A stretch of DNA of 64,000 bases from Pseudomonas graminis (GTDB lineage: Bacteria > Pseudomonadota > Gammaproteobacteria > Pseudomonadales > Pseudomonadaceae), in the NCBI RefSeq assembly GCF_004364335.1, contig NZ_SOCR01000007.1, positions 186,001-250,000 of the forward strand. Reading direction: 5' to 3'. Positions 33,029 through 41,847 of the stretch are shown here, piece by piece; within the stretch, counting starts at the first letter, position 1; each line of letters opens with the position of its first letter. The notes below the pieces were generated by a model. It saw only the letters and a program-made list of their open reading frames with translations, did not search any database and was not told the origin of the DNA. The position numbers were made by a program, and so were the translations under genes.

Positions 33029-35366
33029 TCCTTCCCTGCGCCGTGCCCGCAGCACCAAACCAGTCGCGACGCTGCGCTCGCCTTTGCTGTGTCTGGCCGC
33101 CGCCGTGGCCTTGAGTGGCTGCGCGACCGCGCCGACGACCCTTGAACCGGACAATGGCATGTTGCGGGAGGCACTGGACGGAACCGGAAGCCAACGTCGG
33201 CCGATCGACCCACGCAGCGAGCAGATGCCGGTTCAGGCTCAAGCCAATCCTGCGGAAAGCTCGACGGTGACTACCGGTACCCGGCAGATCATCAGGGGCA
33301 CCCAGCGTTTTGTGAATCCACAGCCCTCAGGCGCCGCCACGCCCCGGGCGGCGGAAGGCGACATCGTCTTCAACTTTGCCAACCAGCCCATCGAAGCGGT
33401 GGTCAACAGCATCCTCGGCGACATGCTTCACGAGAGCTACACCATCGCCCAAGGGGTGAAGGGCGAAGTCAGTTTCTCCACGTCCCGGCCGGTCAACCCG
33501 CAGCAGGCGCTGTCGATTCTGGAGACCCTGCTGTCGTGGACCGACAACGCGATGATCCGTCAGGGCAATCGCTACGTCATCCTCCCGGCCAGCCAGGCCA
33601 TTGCCGGCAAGCTGGTGCCGGAAATGGCCGTGGCCCAGCCGTCTGCCGGGCTGTCCGCGCGTTTGTTCCCGCTGCGCTATATCTCGGCCACCGAGATGCA
33701 GAAGCTGCTCAAGCCGTTTGCCCGGGAGAACGCGTTCCTGCTGGTGGACCCGGCGCGCAACGTGTTGAGCCTGGCGGGGACCACTGAAGAGCTGGCGAAC
33801 TATCAGCAGACCATCGACACTTTCGATGTCGACTGGCTCAAGGGCATGTCGGTGGGCGTGTTCGGCCTGCAGCGGGCCTCGGTGAGCGAGTTGATGCCGG
33901 AGCTGCAAAAGCTGTTCGGGCCGGACAGCGGCATGCCGTTGGCCGGGATGGTGCGTTTTCTGCCGATCGAGCGGACCAACTCAGTGGTGGCGTTCTCGTC
34001 CCAGCCCGAGTACCTCAACGAAGTGGGCACCTGGATTCGCACCATCGACGAGGGCGGCGGCAACGAGCCGCAGCTGTACGTGTACGACGTGCGCAACATG
34101 AAGGCCACTGACCTGGCGAAATACCTCAAGCAGATCTACGGCACGGGCGCGGTAAAGGAAGAAAGCGCTGCGAAGGTGGCGCCGGGTTTGCGCACGCGCT
34201 CGATGTCGTCGTTGACCGGGGGCACGTCTGGCGGCACATCGAGCGGTCTCGGCTCGGGCACGGGGATGAGTTCCGCTACGGGTCTGAACAGTAGCGGCCA
34301 AGGCGGCATGTCCCAAAGCGGTACTCAGAACACGGCGACCTCGGACGACGAACAGGAGCAAGACGCGGACACCGGCAGCGACAGCGGTTCCGACGACAGC
34401 TCGACCTCGGGCACTGCCGCCTCGGGCAGTGGGCAGAAGGGCCTGGACTCGACCACCCGCATCTCGGCGCAGAAAAGCAGCAACCAGTTGCTGGTGCGCA
34501 CCCGTCCTGCGCAGTGGAAAGAGATCGAGGCGGCGATCAAACGTCTGGACAACGCGCCGCTGCAAGTGCAGATCGAGACGCGGATTCTCGAGGTCAAGCT
34601 GACCGGCGAGCTGGATCAGGGGGTCCAGTGGTACCTCGGACGCCTGGCCGGCAATTCCACCAGCACCACCGTTGCCAACACCGCCGGCAGTCAGGGTGCG
34701 CTGGGGGGAGGCGGTGCCGGGCTGGGCGCGACCGATTCGCTGTTCTATTCCTTCGTCAGCACCAACCTGCAAGTGGCGATTCACGCGCTGGAAACCAACG
34801 GCCGCACCCAGGTGCTGTCGGCGCCGTCGCTGGTGGTGATGAACAACGAAAACGCGCAGATTCAGGTCGGCGACAACATCCCCATCAGCCAGACCACGGT
34901 CAACACCGGCACCTCGGACACCACCCTCAGCAGCGTCGAGTACTTGCAGACCGGTGTGATCCTCAACGTCGTGCCGCGCATCAACCCGGGCGGTCTGGTG
35001 TACATGGACATTCAGCAGCAGGTCAGCGATGCCGACGACACCGTGACGGTGAACGGCAACCCGCGCATCTCGACGCGCTCGGTGTCGACCCAGGTGGCTG
35101 CGCAAAGCGGGCAGACCGTGTTGCTCGGCGGGCTGATCAAGCAGGACAACAGCGAGAGCGTCAGCGCCGTCCCGTATCTGGGCCGGGTGCCCGGACTGGG
35201 CTGGCTGTTCGGCAATCGCAGCAAGTCAAAGGATCGCACCGAGTTGCTGGTGCTGATCACGCCGCGGGTCATCAACAGCAGCAGTCAGGCACGCCAGGTC
35301 ACCGACGATTATCGTCAACAGATGCAGTTGTTGAACGGCGCCAGCACGCCACAAGCCCTGCGCTAG
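33012..35366 (+). CDS. gspD: Lipoprotein secretin GspD
   Basis: Outer-membrane secretin of 784 residues forming the exit channel. It carries a lipoprotein signal (PLLCLAAAVALSGC), so it may reach the outer membrane without a separate pilotin, as known for HxcQ of P. aeruginosa. N-domains cover roughly residues 100-480 (SRPVNPQQALSILETLL, LFPLRYISATEMQKLL). They are interrupted by a Gly/Ser- then Asp/Glu-rich stretch of about 80 residues (34200-34440). The secretin core holds VLSAPSLVVMNNENAQI and VPYLGRVPGLGWLFG. It is the last gene of the operon, overlapping the preceding gene by 17 bp. Confidence 0.93.
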   Translation: MNLPRNPSLRRARSTKPVATLRSPLLCLAAAVALSGCATAPTTLEPDNGMLREALDGTGSQRRPIDPRSEQMPVQAQANPAESSTVTTGTRQIIRGTQRFVNPQPSGAATPRAAEGDIVFNFANQPIEAVVNSILGDMLHESYTIAQGVKGEVSFSTSRPVNPQQALSILETLLSWTDNAMIRQGNRYVILPASQAIAGKLVPEMAVAQPSAGLSARLFPLRYISATEMQKLLKPFARENAFLLVDPARNVLSLAGTTEELANYQQTIDTFDVDWLKGMSVGVFGLQRASVSELMPELQKLFGPDSGMPLAGMVRFLPIERTNSVVAFSSQPEYLNEVGTWIRTIDEGGGNEPQLYVYDVRNMKATDLAKYLKQIYGTGAVKEESAAKVAPGLRTRSMSSLTGGTSGGTSSGLGSGTGMSSATGLNSSGQGGMSQSGTQNTATSDDEQEQDADTGSDSGSDDSSTSGTAASGSGQKGLDSTTRISAQKSSNQLLVRTRPAQWKEIEAAIKRLDNAPLQVQIETRILEVKLTGELDQGVQWYLGRLAGNSTSTTVANTAGSQGALGGGGAGLGATDSLFYSFVSTNLQVAIHALETNGRTQVLSAPSLVVMNNENAQIQVGDNIPISQTTVNTGTSDTTLSSVEYLQTGVILNVVPRINPGGLVYMDIQQQVSDADDTVTVNGNPRISTRSVSTQVAAQSGQTVLLGGLIKQDNSESVSAVPYLGRVPGLGWLFGNRSKSKDRTELLVLITPRVINSSSQARQVTDDYRQQMQLLNGASTPQALR

Positions 35367-35514
35367 ACCCCTGCGCAGCGGTAACAAAGTTTTCCGGGGC
35401 GCGGGGTGTGGGCGCTAATATGGCGGGGACGCTTGCGAACGGGCGGCTCGGACCTCCCGCTTTCGCCCACTTCCCACACGGAGCCATCACCGGCCCCAAC
35501 ACGGAAAACCAACG

Positions 35515-37905
35515 ATGATCTTGAGAGTGACTGGGGCGGTGATGGCGATTTTTGCCATTGCCCTGTTGTATATGGGTGCGCAACTGGTGGCCGTCGGCGG
35601 CTCGGCGGCGTACTCGATTGTCGCCCTCGGGGTATTGGCCTCGGCGGTGCTGCTGATCCTGAAAAAGCAGTCGGCGCTGACGCTGTATGCGCTGCTGATG
35701 TGGGGGATTCTGATCTGGATCGTCTACGAGGTCGGCTTCGACAAATGGCAGTGGATCCCGCGCGGCGACCTGTTCGCGCTGCTGGGTCTCTGGCTGGCGC
35801 TGCCGTGGGTGGTGCGTCCGCTTTACAAGGCGCAGAACCCGAGCGACACGCGCCGCTTCCACCCGTTTCTGGGTGGCACCGTGGGCGTGATGATCCTGAT
35901 CGTGCTGGCGGTGATGTTCTACGACCCGTACCCGGTGGCGGGCAAGATCGACAACCCGGTTGCGACGCGCAGCACAGGTGAAGCCGGCAATGACTGGGTG
36001 GCCTACGGCGGCACGAACAACGGTCAGCGTTTCTCCAGCCTCGACCAGATCAACGCCGGTAACGTGAAGAAGCTGACCGTGGCGTGGGAATACCACACCG
36101 GCGATCTGCGCGATGCCGCAAAAGACGCCGGCGAATACACCTTCGAAGCGACGCCGCTGAAGGTCAACAACCGGGTGTATGTCTGCACCGCGCACAACGA
36201 AGTGCATGCGCTGAACCCTGAAACCGGCAAGCTGGACTGGAAGTGGGAACCGGAGAAAAACCGCTCTTACCTGCAGCAGCATCAGACCTGCCGTGGCGTC
36301 AGCTACTACGCGCCGGCCGCCACCGCCGCCACCGCCGCCACCGCTGCCGCCGCTGCATCGCCGATCCAGTGCGCCAAGCGCATCATCACCGCCACGACGG
36401 ACGCAAAGCTGGTGGCCCTGGACGCCGACACCGGCAAGCTGTGCAGCGATTTCGGCAACAACGGGGTGGTCGATCTCAGCCCCAACATGGGTGAGATCCG
36501 TCCCCACGCGTTGATGCAGACGGCCGCACCGCTGATTGCCGGTGATCTGGTCATCGTGGGCGGTTCGGTGATGGACAACGGCTACAACGACGGCAACCCA
36601 TCGGGTGTGATCCGCGCCTACAACGTCGTGACCGGCACGCTGGTGTGGAATTTCGACCCCGCCAACCCGGACATGACCCAGCCCATCGCGCCCGATCAGA
36701 CCTATCCGCAGGACACACCCGTGGCGTGGGGCACCCTGAGCGCCGACATGAAGAACGGCCTGGTGTTTGTGCCGTTCGGCAACGCCTCGCCAGACGAGCT
36801 CGGCATCAACCGCGACCCGAACAGCAACACGGAAAAATTCCGTGACACGCTGGTGGCGCTGGACCTGAACACTGGCGCGTTCAAATGGAAGTTCCAGTCC
36901 TCGAACAACGACCTCTGGGATCGGGATAACCCGTCGCAGCCGACCCTGATGGAGGTGGGCAAAGAGGGCAACACGCAACCGGCGCTGATCCTGCCGACCA
37001 AAGTGGGCAACATTTTTGTGCTGAACCGGCTGACCGGCGAGCCGATTGTCCCGGCCGATCAGGTCAAGGTGTCGACCCAGGGTGGCGTGCCGGGCGAGCA
37101 TTTCGCGCCGACTCAACCGGTGTCGAAGATCAACTTCATCCCGGAACCCCTGAGCGAAAAGTCGATGTGGGGCCTGACGCCGTTCGACCAGATGTCCTGC
37201 CGCACGACCTACAACACGCTGCGCTACGACGGTAATCCGTGGACGCCGAGCACCGAGCAGGGCTCGTTGATCTTCCCGGGCAACATCGGGGCGTTCAACT
37301 GGGGCTCGGTGGCGGTTGATCCGGACCGACAGATCCTTATCGCCGCGCCGGTACGTCTCGCTTACACCTACCACCTGATCAAGCGCACCCCGGAAACCGC
37401 CGAGAAGCGGCTGTTCACCCAGGACGGCACGCCGTACTGGAACGAGAACTTCAAGGGCGACTACGCGATTCGCATCAAGCAGTTCGCCTCGGCGCTGGGC
37501 GTGCCGTGCATTGCGCCACCGTGGGGCCGCATGGTCGGCGTCGACCTGACCACGGGCAAGACCGAGTGGATGCGCCGCACCGGCACCACCCAAAACCTCA
37601 AGACCAGCTTCCTGCCGGGACGCTTTCCGATCGGCTTCCCGATGGGCATGGTTGCCCACGGCGGTCCATTGGTGACGGCGGGCGGCGTGGTGTTCCATGG
37701 CGCCACGGCAGACAACTTCATCCGCGCGTACGACATCAACACCGGTGACGTGCTCTGGGAGAAGGAACTGCCGGCGGGCGGCCAGGCGACGCCTTCGACC
37801 TACCTGGGCAGCGACGGCAAGCAGTACGTCGTCATCTCCGCTGGCGGGCATGGCTCGCTCGGCACCACATTGGGTGACAGCGTGATCGCGTTCCGTCTGG
37901 ATTGA
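35515..37905 (+). CDS. gcd: Membrane-bound PQQ-dependent glucose dehydrogenase
   Basis: Quinoprotein of 796 residues that oxidises glucose to gluconolactone in the periplasm and feeds electrons to ubiquinone; it underlies the direct oxidative pathway and mineral phosphate solubilisation in Pseudomonas. About five transmembrane helices occupy residues 1-140, followed by the eight-bladed PQQ propeller with WVAYGGTNNGQRFS, NNDLWDRDNPSQPTL and GRFPIGFPMGMVAHGGPLVT. A run of Ala/Thr codons near residues 265-283 is an unusual expansion. GGAAAAC precedes the ATG. The gene is 148 bp behind gspD and ends just before a strong terminator, probably a separate transcript. Confidence 0.97.
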   Translation: MILRVTGAVMAIFAIALLYMGAQLVAVGGSAAYSIVALGVLASAVLLILKKQSALTLYALLMWGILIWIVYEVGFDKWQWIPRGDLFALLGLWLALPWVVRPLYKAQNPSDTRRFHPFLGGTVGVMILIVLAVMFYDPYPVAGKIDNPVATRSTGEAGNDWVAYGGTNNGQRFSSLDQINAGNVKKLTVAWEYHTGDLRDAAKDAGEYTFEATPLKVNNRVYVCTAHNEVHALNPETGKLDWKWEPEKNRSYLQQHQTCRGVSYYAPAATAATAATAAAAASPIQCAKRIITATTDAKLVALDADTGKLCSDFGNNGVVDLSPNMGEIRPHALMQTAAPLIAGDLVIVGGSVMDNGYNDGNPSGVIRAYNVVTGTLVWNFDPANPDMTQPIAPDQTYPQDTPVAWGTLSADMKNGLVFVPFGNASPDELGINRDPNSNTEKFRDTLVALDLNTGAFKWKFQSSNNDLWDRDNPSQPTLMEVGKEGNTQPALILPTKVGNIFVLNRLTGEPIVPADQVKVSTQGGVPGEHFAPTQPVSKINFIPEPLSEKSMWGLTPFDQMSCRTTYNTLRYDGNPWTPSTEQGSLIFPGNIGAFNWGSVAVDPDRQILIAAPVRLAYTYHLIKRTPETAEKRLFTQDGTPYWNENFKGDYAIRIKQFASALGVPCIAPPWGRMVGVDLTTGKTEWMRRTGTTQNLKTSFLPGRFPIGFPMGMVAHGGPLVTAGGVVFHGATADNFIRAYDINTGDVLWEKELPAGGQATPSTYLGSDGKQYVVISAGGHGSLGTTLGDSVIAFRLD
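36310..36358 (+). repeat. GCCGCCACC microsatellite inside gcd
   Basis: Three near-perfect tandem copies of the 9-mer GCCGCCACC followed by GCTGCCGCCGCTGC. It encodes an Ala-Ala-Thr run in a loop before the conserved CAKRI segment. The unit is a multiple of three, so length changes keep the frame. Confidence 0.8.
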
Positions 37906-37919
37906 TGGGCTGACGTGTG

Positions 37920-37958
37920 AAAAAGGCCGTGACGCCGTCGTGCGTCACGGCCTTTTTT
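37920..37958. terminator. Strong bidirectional terminator after gcd
   Basis: Stem GGCCGTGACGC (37925-37935), loop CGTCGT, GCGTCACGGCC (37942-37952), flanked by five A before and six T after. The perfect 11-bp stem extends through the A/T flanks, so it can end transcription from both sides. Confidence 0.95.
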
Positions 37959-38042
37959 GTACGGATGCAGGGGCGCGATTGCGCGGGAATCCACTGGACC
38001 GACGATGGATTTGTTAACTGGCACACCGCCAAACTCTGTAGC

Positions 38043-38298
38043 CGCTGGCTTGCCGACGAACGCGATGTCTCAAACCTGAATGGCTATCTGACACACCGCC
38101 AAACACTGTAGGAGCGCGCTTGCCCGCGAATGCGGTGGACCAGCTATGAAGATGTCGCCTGACACACCGCGTTCGCGGGCAAGCGCGCTCCTACAGGGGA
38201 TCGTCGCACTACCTGGAGCGATCAGCGTACCCATACGTGCAGGCGCTGGCTTGCCGACGAACGCGATGTCTCAAACCTGAATGGCTATCTGACACACC
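38043..38298. repeat. 55-bp direct repeat
   Basis: Two identical copies, 38043-38097 and 38244-38298, beginning CGCTGGCTTGCCGACGAACG and ending CTGACACACC, 201 bp apart. Each starts with a degenerate REP and is followed by a REPIN-like unit. The duplication of the spacer indicates segmental duplication within the REP cluster. Confidence 0.85.
38107..38195. repeat. REPIN-like inverted pair 1
   Basis: REP TGTAGGAGCGCGCTTGCCCG (38107 onward to 38135) and its near-perfect inverse at 38167-38195 (ending GCGCTCCTACA), with 31 bp between. This is the two-REP hairpin arrangement mobilised by RAYT transposases; no RAYT gene is in the window. Confidence 0.85.
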
Positions 38299-38308
38299 CC
38301 AAACCATT

Positions 38309-38441
38309 GTAGGAGCGTGGCTTGTCCGGCGATCGGCCGGGGACCGGTCGTGAAACCTTTGCACCCGCTTCGCCTGACGGAATGCGGCGCCTGGAATGCT
38401 GTCGCTGCGCGCCAGATCGCGGGACAAGCCACGCTCCTGCA
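38309..38441. repeat. REPIN-like inverted pair 2
   Basis: TGTAGGAGCGTGGCTTGTCC at 38309 and onward to 38335, with its inverse at 38415-38441 (GGACAAGCCACGCTCCTGCA). The 79-bp centre is longer than in pair 1 and has no gene. Together with pair 1 it fills the region between the gcd terminator and the LysR gene. Confidence 0.8.
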
Positions 38442-38482
38442 GTCGATCGGTGTCTGAAGGGGGGCGCTGCCGCGGCGCGCTC

Positions 38483-39373
38483 CTAAAAAACGATGCTCCG
38501 GTAGAACGCTTTCAGCGTTTCAACGAACTCTTCGGACAATTTCGTTCGCACCTGGGCCGGTGCCCACATGACGTAGGTGGGGAAGAGGATCTGCGGCACA
38601 AACGGGCGGATGACGATGTCCCGGTGGCGATAATCCCGGGCCACCAGCGGGTGGGCGAGGGTGATGCCCATGCCCAGTGCAACCATCTCGCAATTGATCG
38701 CGCTGTACTGCGCCTCCACGGTCATGACCCGTTCCACGCCCGCCTGCTCGAACAGGCCGTCCACCAACGCCCGGGTGCCGTCGCCGTGGCACAGGGAAAC
38801 AAAGGTTTCGCCTTCCAGGTCAGTGAAGGTGATCTCCGGACGGCTTGTCAGGGGATGGGCCGCCGGCAGCACGCACACCGCCGCCACTTCACTGAGCAGC
38901 TCGATCTGCTGACTGTCGACATCGCCAGGGTGCACCACAATGCCGACATCACAGAACTGCGACTTCACCCACTGCTCAACGGTGGGCGAGGAGTTCACGT
39001 GCAGGGACACGGTCAGCTCCGGTCGCGTCTCGGTGAACGCCTTCAGCACCCGGGGAATCATGCTCAGCCCAGTGGAAGGCACTGCCGCCACCCGCAAGCG
39101 GCCCGTGCCCAGATTGCGGATGTTCTTGGCCGACAGTTTGAGGCTGTCCAGCCCGACGTAGGCGCGCTCGACCTCCTGGAAAAACGCCTGACCCTCCTGA
39201 GTCGGAATCAACCTGACGCCAGCGCGCTTGAACAGGGTCAGCCCGGTGCTGAGTTCCAGTTGGGCAATCAACCGGCTGATGTTCGGCTGCGAGGTAAACA
39301 GCACCTCTGCCGCCGCCGTCATGGAACCCAGACGCATGACGCTTCTGAAGGCTTCGATCTGTCTCAAATTCAT
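38483..39373 (-). CDS. LysR-family regulator of the oxidase/transporter cluster
   Basis: Regulator of 296 residues starting MNLRQIEAFRSVMRLGSMTA with GGAG upstream (an in-frame ATG lies 12 bp earlier). The winged helix-turn-helix covers residues 1-60 (AAEVLFTSQPNISRLIAQLE) and the ligand domain the rest. It is divergent from the ABC transporter and oxidase operon, the standard position for a LysR activator responding to the pathway substrate. The C-terminal domain resembles those of regulators of amino-acid or opine catabolism in general terms only. Confidence 0.9.
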   Translation of the reverse strand: MNLRQIEAFRSVMRLGSMTAAAEVLFTSQPNISRLIAQLELSTGLTLFKRAGVRLIPTQEGQAFFQEVERAYVGLDSLKLSAKNIRNLGTGRLRVAAVPSTGLSMIPRVLKAFTETRPELTVSLHVNSSPTVEQWVKSQFCDVGIVVHPGDVDSQQIELLSEVAAVCVLPAAHPLTSRPEITFTDLEGETFVSLCHGDGTRALVDGLFEQAGVERVMTVEAQYSAINCEMVALGMGITLAHPLVARDYRHRDIVIRPFVPQILFPTYVMWAPAQVRTKLSEEFVETLKAFYRSIVF

Positions 39374-39381
39374 GGCGCACT

Positions 39382-39432
39382 CCATATCAAATATGAATAA
39401 CTAAGGCGTATATCCGTATTTGACCATATGGA
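39382..39432. promoter_or_regulatory. Putative LysR binding region
   Basis: The 221-bp divergent spacer contains the inverted pair CCATATCAAAT (39382-39392) and ATTTGACCATATGG (39419-39432), matching except for an insertion of two or three bases. The TCAAA...TTTGA halves fit a LysR-type dyad near the LysR promoter. Function inferred from location. Confidence 0.4.
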
Positions 39433-39594
39433 CACCCCGTCGCAATACTCGAACCAGCCACCCATAGCGCACATGAAGATGCGCCACCCCGCGCTGGAGT
39501 CGCCGGGAGCATGCACGCTGCATGCACGGCTTCGGTTCAGCCCGAAGCAACTGACGCATTGTTCGATCTGCCCCACGCACTTCGGAGATAGTCT

Positions 39595-40671
39595 GTGAAT
39601 AGCCTTGACCTTCCCTCAGCCGCACGACCGTTTCGTCCCCTCCATCGCAGCGCTGTGGCCATGGCCCTGACGCTTGCCGCCGTTGGCAGCACACCCGTCT
39701 TCGCCGAGACCACGCTGTACGTCGCCGGCGTCGGCGGCTCCACCGAGCAGATGTACAAGAACCGCGTCATTCCCGCCTTCGAAAAACAACACAACGTCAA
39801 AGTCGTCTACGTCGCCGGCAACTCCACCGAGACCCTGGCCAAGCTGCAGGCGCAGAAGGGCCGTCAGCAGATCAACGTGGCGATGATGGACGACGGCCCG
39901 ATGTATCAGGCGCTGCAGATGGGTTTGTGCGAAAAGCTCAGCGACGCGCCGATCTACAAGGACCTCTATCCGCTGGCGCGACTGAGCCCTGAAGCCACGG
40001 GGATCGGCGTGGTGGCCACCGGCATCGGCTACAACGAAGAGGCCTTCAAGAAGCGCGGCTGGGCGGCGCCGGATTCCTGGGAAAACCTCACTGACCCTCG
40101 CTTCAAGCAATTGCTCGGCATGCCGCCGGTCACCAATACCTACGGGCTGCACACGCTGGTGGAAATGGCCCGACTGAGGGGCGGCGGCGAGAAAAACATC
40201 GACCCCGGCTTCAAGGCGCTGAAGGACGAAATCGGCCCCAACGTGCTGGCGTGGGTCTCGGCGCCGGGCGAGATGGACGGCATGATGCAGAACGGCGACA
40301 TCGTCATGGCGGTGTACGGCAGCGGTCGGGCCGTGGCGTTGCAGGGCACCGGCTTTCCGCTCAAGTTCATCTACCCGAAGGAAGGCGGCATAGCCTTGCA
40401 GGTCGCCGCGTGCAGCGTGACCCCGAACGCGCAATCCGAACTGGCCCAGGCGTTCATTCAGTACGTGCTGTCACCTGAAGTGCAGGAAATCCAGGCGCGG
40501 GAGAACGGCTTCGCGCCGGTGAACCAGACCGTCAAGCTGCCGGACGACGTCGCCGCGCGCATGCCGTACGGGCCGGAGAAGGTCAACGCGCTGATCAAGG
40601 TCGATTGGGAAACCATCAACCAGCAGCGCAGCGAGTGGACCACGCGCTGGAACCGCACCGTCGAGCGCTAG
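39595..40671 (+). CDS. Periplasmic solute-binding protein of a PotD-like ABC importer
   Basis: Binding protein of 358 residues. The GTG start at 39595 is preceded by GGAG. A twin-region leader with basic residues and a hydrophobic core (VAMALTLAAVGSTPVFA) gives an exported mature protein starting near ETTLYVAG. The fold is of the spermidine/putrescine or iron type (family 1), with FEKQHNVKVVYVAGNSTETL near the N-terminus. It is the first gene of the operon encoding importer and oxidases. The cargo is probably an amine or opine-like compound; the family does not specify it. Confidence 0.9.
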   Translation: MNSLDLPSAARPFRPLHRSAVAMALTLAAVGSTPVFAETTLYVAGVGGSTEQMYKNRVIPAFEKQHNVKVVYVAGNSTETLAKLQAQKGRQQINVAMMDDGPMYQALQMGLCEKLSDAPIYKDLYPLARLSPEATGIGVVATGIGYNEEAFKKRGWAAPDSWENLTDPRFKQLLGMPPVTNTYGLHTLVEMARLRGGGEKNIDPGFKALKDEIGPNVLAWVSAPGEMDGMMQNGDIVMAVYGSGRAVALQGTGFPLKFIYPKEGGIALQVAACSVTPNAQSELAQAFIQYVLSPEVQEIQARENGFAPVNQTVKLPDDVAARMPYGPEKVNALIKVDWETINQQRSEWTTRWNRTVER

Positions 40672-40773
40672 CGTCACCGATTCTTTTCGCTGATCGACAG
40701 TCGCTGATCGACGCACGCGCCGATCTTCCCGAGCACCCTTCTGGAGACGCAGGTCCGCCTGCGTGGCACGCCC

Positions 40774-41847
40774 ATGGCATTTCTCACCCTCGAAGGCATC
40801 GTCAAGACTTACGGCACGTTCAGGGCCATTGACGGTTTGAACCTGGAGGTCAGGCACGGCGAGTTCATCGCCTTGCTCGGCCCGTCCGGGTGCGGCAAGA
40901 CCACCACACTGCAATCCATCGCAGGCTTCGTGCAGCCCACCGAAGGCCGCATCGTCCTCGACGGCCGCGACATCACCCACGTGCGACCCGAGCAGCGCGG
41001 GCTGGGCATCGTCTTTCAGAGCTATGCGCTGTTTCCACACATGACCGTGGCGCAGAACATCAGTTTCGGCCTGGAAATGCGCGGCGTGCCCAAAGCCGAG
41101 CGCGGCAAGCGCGTCGATGAAGCGCTGGATCTGGTGCGCCTCGCCGGCCTCGGTGAGCGTTACCCGAAAGCCCTGTCGGGCGGTCAGCGCCAGCGGGTGG
41201 CGATTGCCCGCGCCCTGGCGATCCGTCCGAACCTGCTGCTCCTCGACGAGCCGATGTCCAACCTTGACGCCAAGCTGCGCGAAGAGATGCACATCGAATT
41301 GCGGGCCATTCAGCGCGAGCTGGGCATCACCACCATTCTGGTGACCCACGATCAGGTCGAAGCGATGACCATGAGCGACCGCATTGCGGTGATGCAGAAG
41401 GGCCGCATCGTACAGATCGACACGCCCTTCGAAGCCTACGAGCGGCCGCATTCACCGTTCGCTTCGGCATTCCTCGGCAAGACCAATGCTTTCGCCGGCG
41501 CCGTGCAATTGCGCAACGATCGCTGCTGCCACGTGCAGGTCCACGACACGCTGATGCATGTGCCCCACGAAGACCGCGCGCTGGGCAATGACGTCAACGT
41601 CTACATCCGCCCGGAAAAAATCCGTCTGGTGGCCCTGGGCAGCGGGCGGTTTCCCGGGCGCGTCAGGCTGCGGGTGTTCCTCGGCAATCTGTGGTTGATG
41701 GCGGTGGAAAGCCGCCTGGGGCTGGTGCACATGACCTTGCCCAATCTCGGCACGCCGCCGCCGGAGGAGGGCAGTGAAGTCGGGCTGGACTGGTCGGATG
41801 ACGACCTGCGCTTGCTGGATCGGGAGGTCACCCATGGCCAGGTATGA
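40774..41847 (+). CDS. ABC transporter ATPase, PotA-like
   Basis: ATPase of 357 residues. Walker A GPSGCGKTT (residues about 36-44), Q-loop, signature LSGGQRQRVAIARAL, Walker B LLLLDEPMSNLD and the switch His (VTHDQVEA) are intact. A C-terminal TOBE domain follows after residue 270. It energises the two permeases encoded next and belongs to the polyamine/opine importer class. Confidence 0.93.
   Translation: MAFLTLEGIVKTYGTFRAIDGLNLEVRHGEFIALLGPSGCGKTTTLQSIAGFVQPTEGRIVLDGRDITHVRPEQRGLGIVFQSYALFPHMTVAQNISFGLEMRGVPKAERGKRVDEALDLVRLAGLGERYPKALSGGQRQRVAIARALAIRPNLLLLDEPMSNLDAKLREEMHIELRAIQRELGITTILVTHDQVEAMTMSDRIAVMQKGRIVQIDTPFEAYERPHSPFASAFLGKTNAFAGAVQLRNDRCCHVQVHDTLMHVPHEDRALGNDVNVYIRPEKIRLVALGSGRFPGRVRLRVFLGNLWLMAVESRLGLVHMTLPNLGTPPPEEGSEVGLDWSDDDLRLLDREVTHGQV

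Noticed and set aside
35299..37851. 850-codon open frame antisense to gcd
   Set aside because: The gcd strand carries a fully conserved enzyme; the antisense product is His/Arg-rich low-complexity sequence.
37990..38470. Possible CRISPR or integron array
   Set aside because: The repeats are REP type in inverted pairs, with irregular spacing and no integrase or cas gene adjacent.
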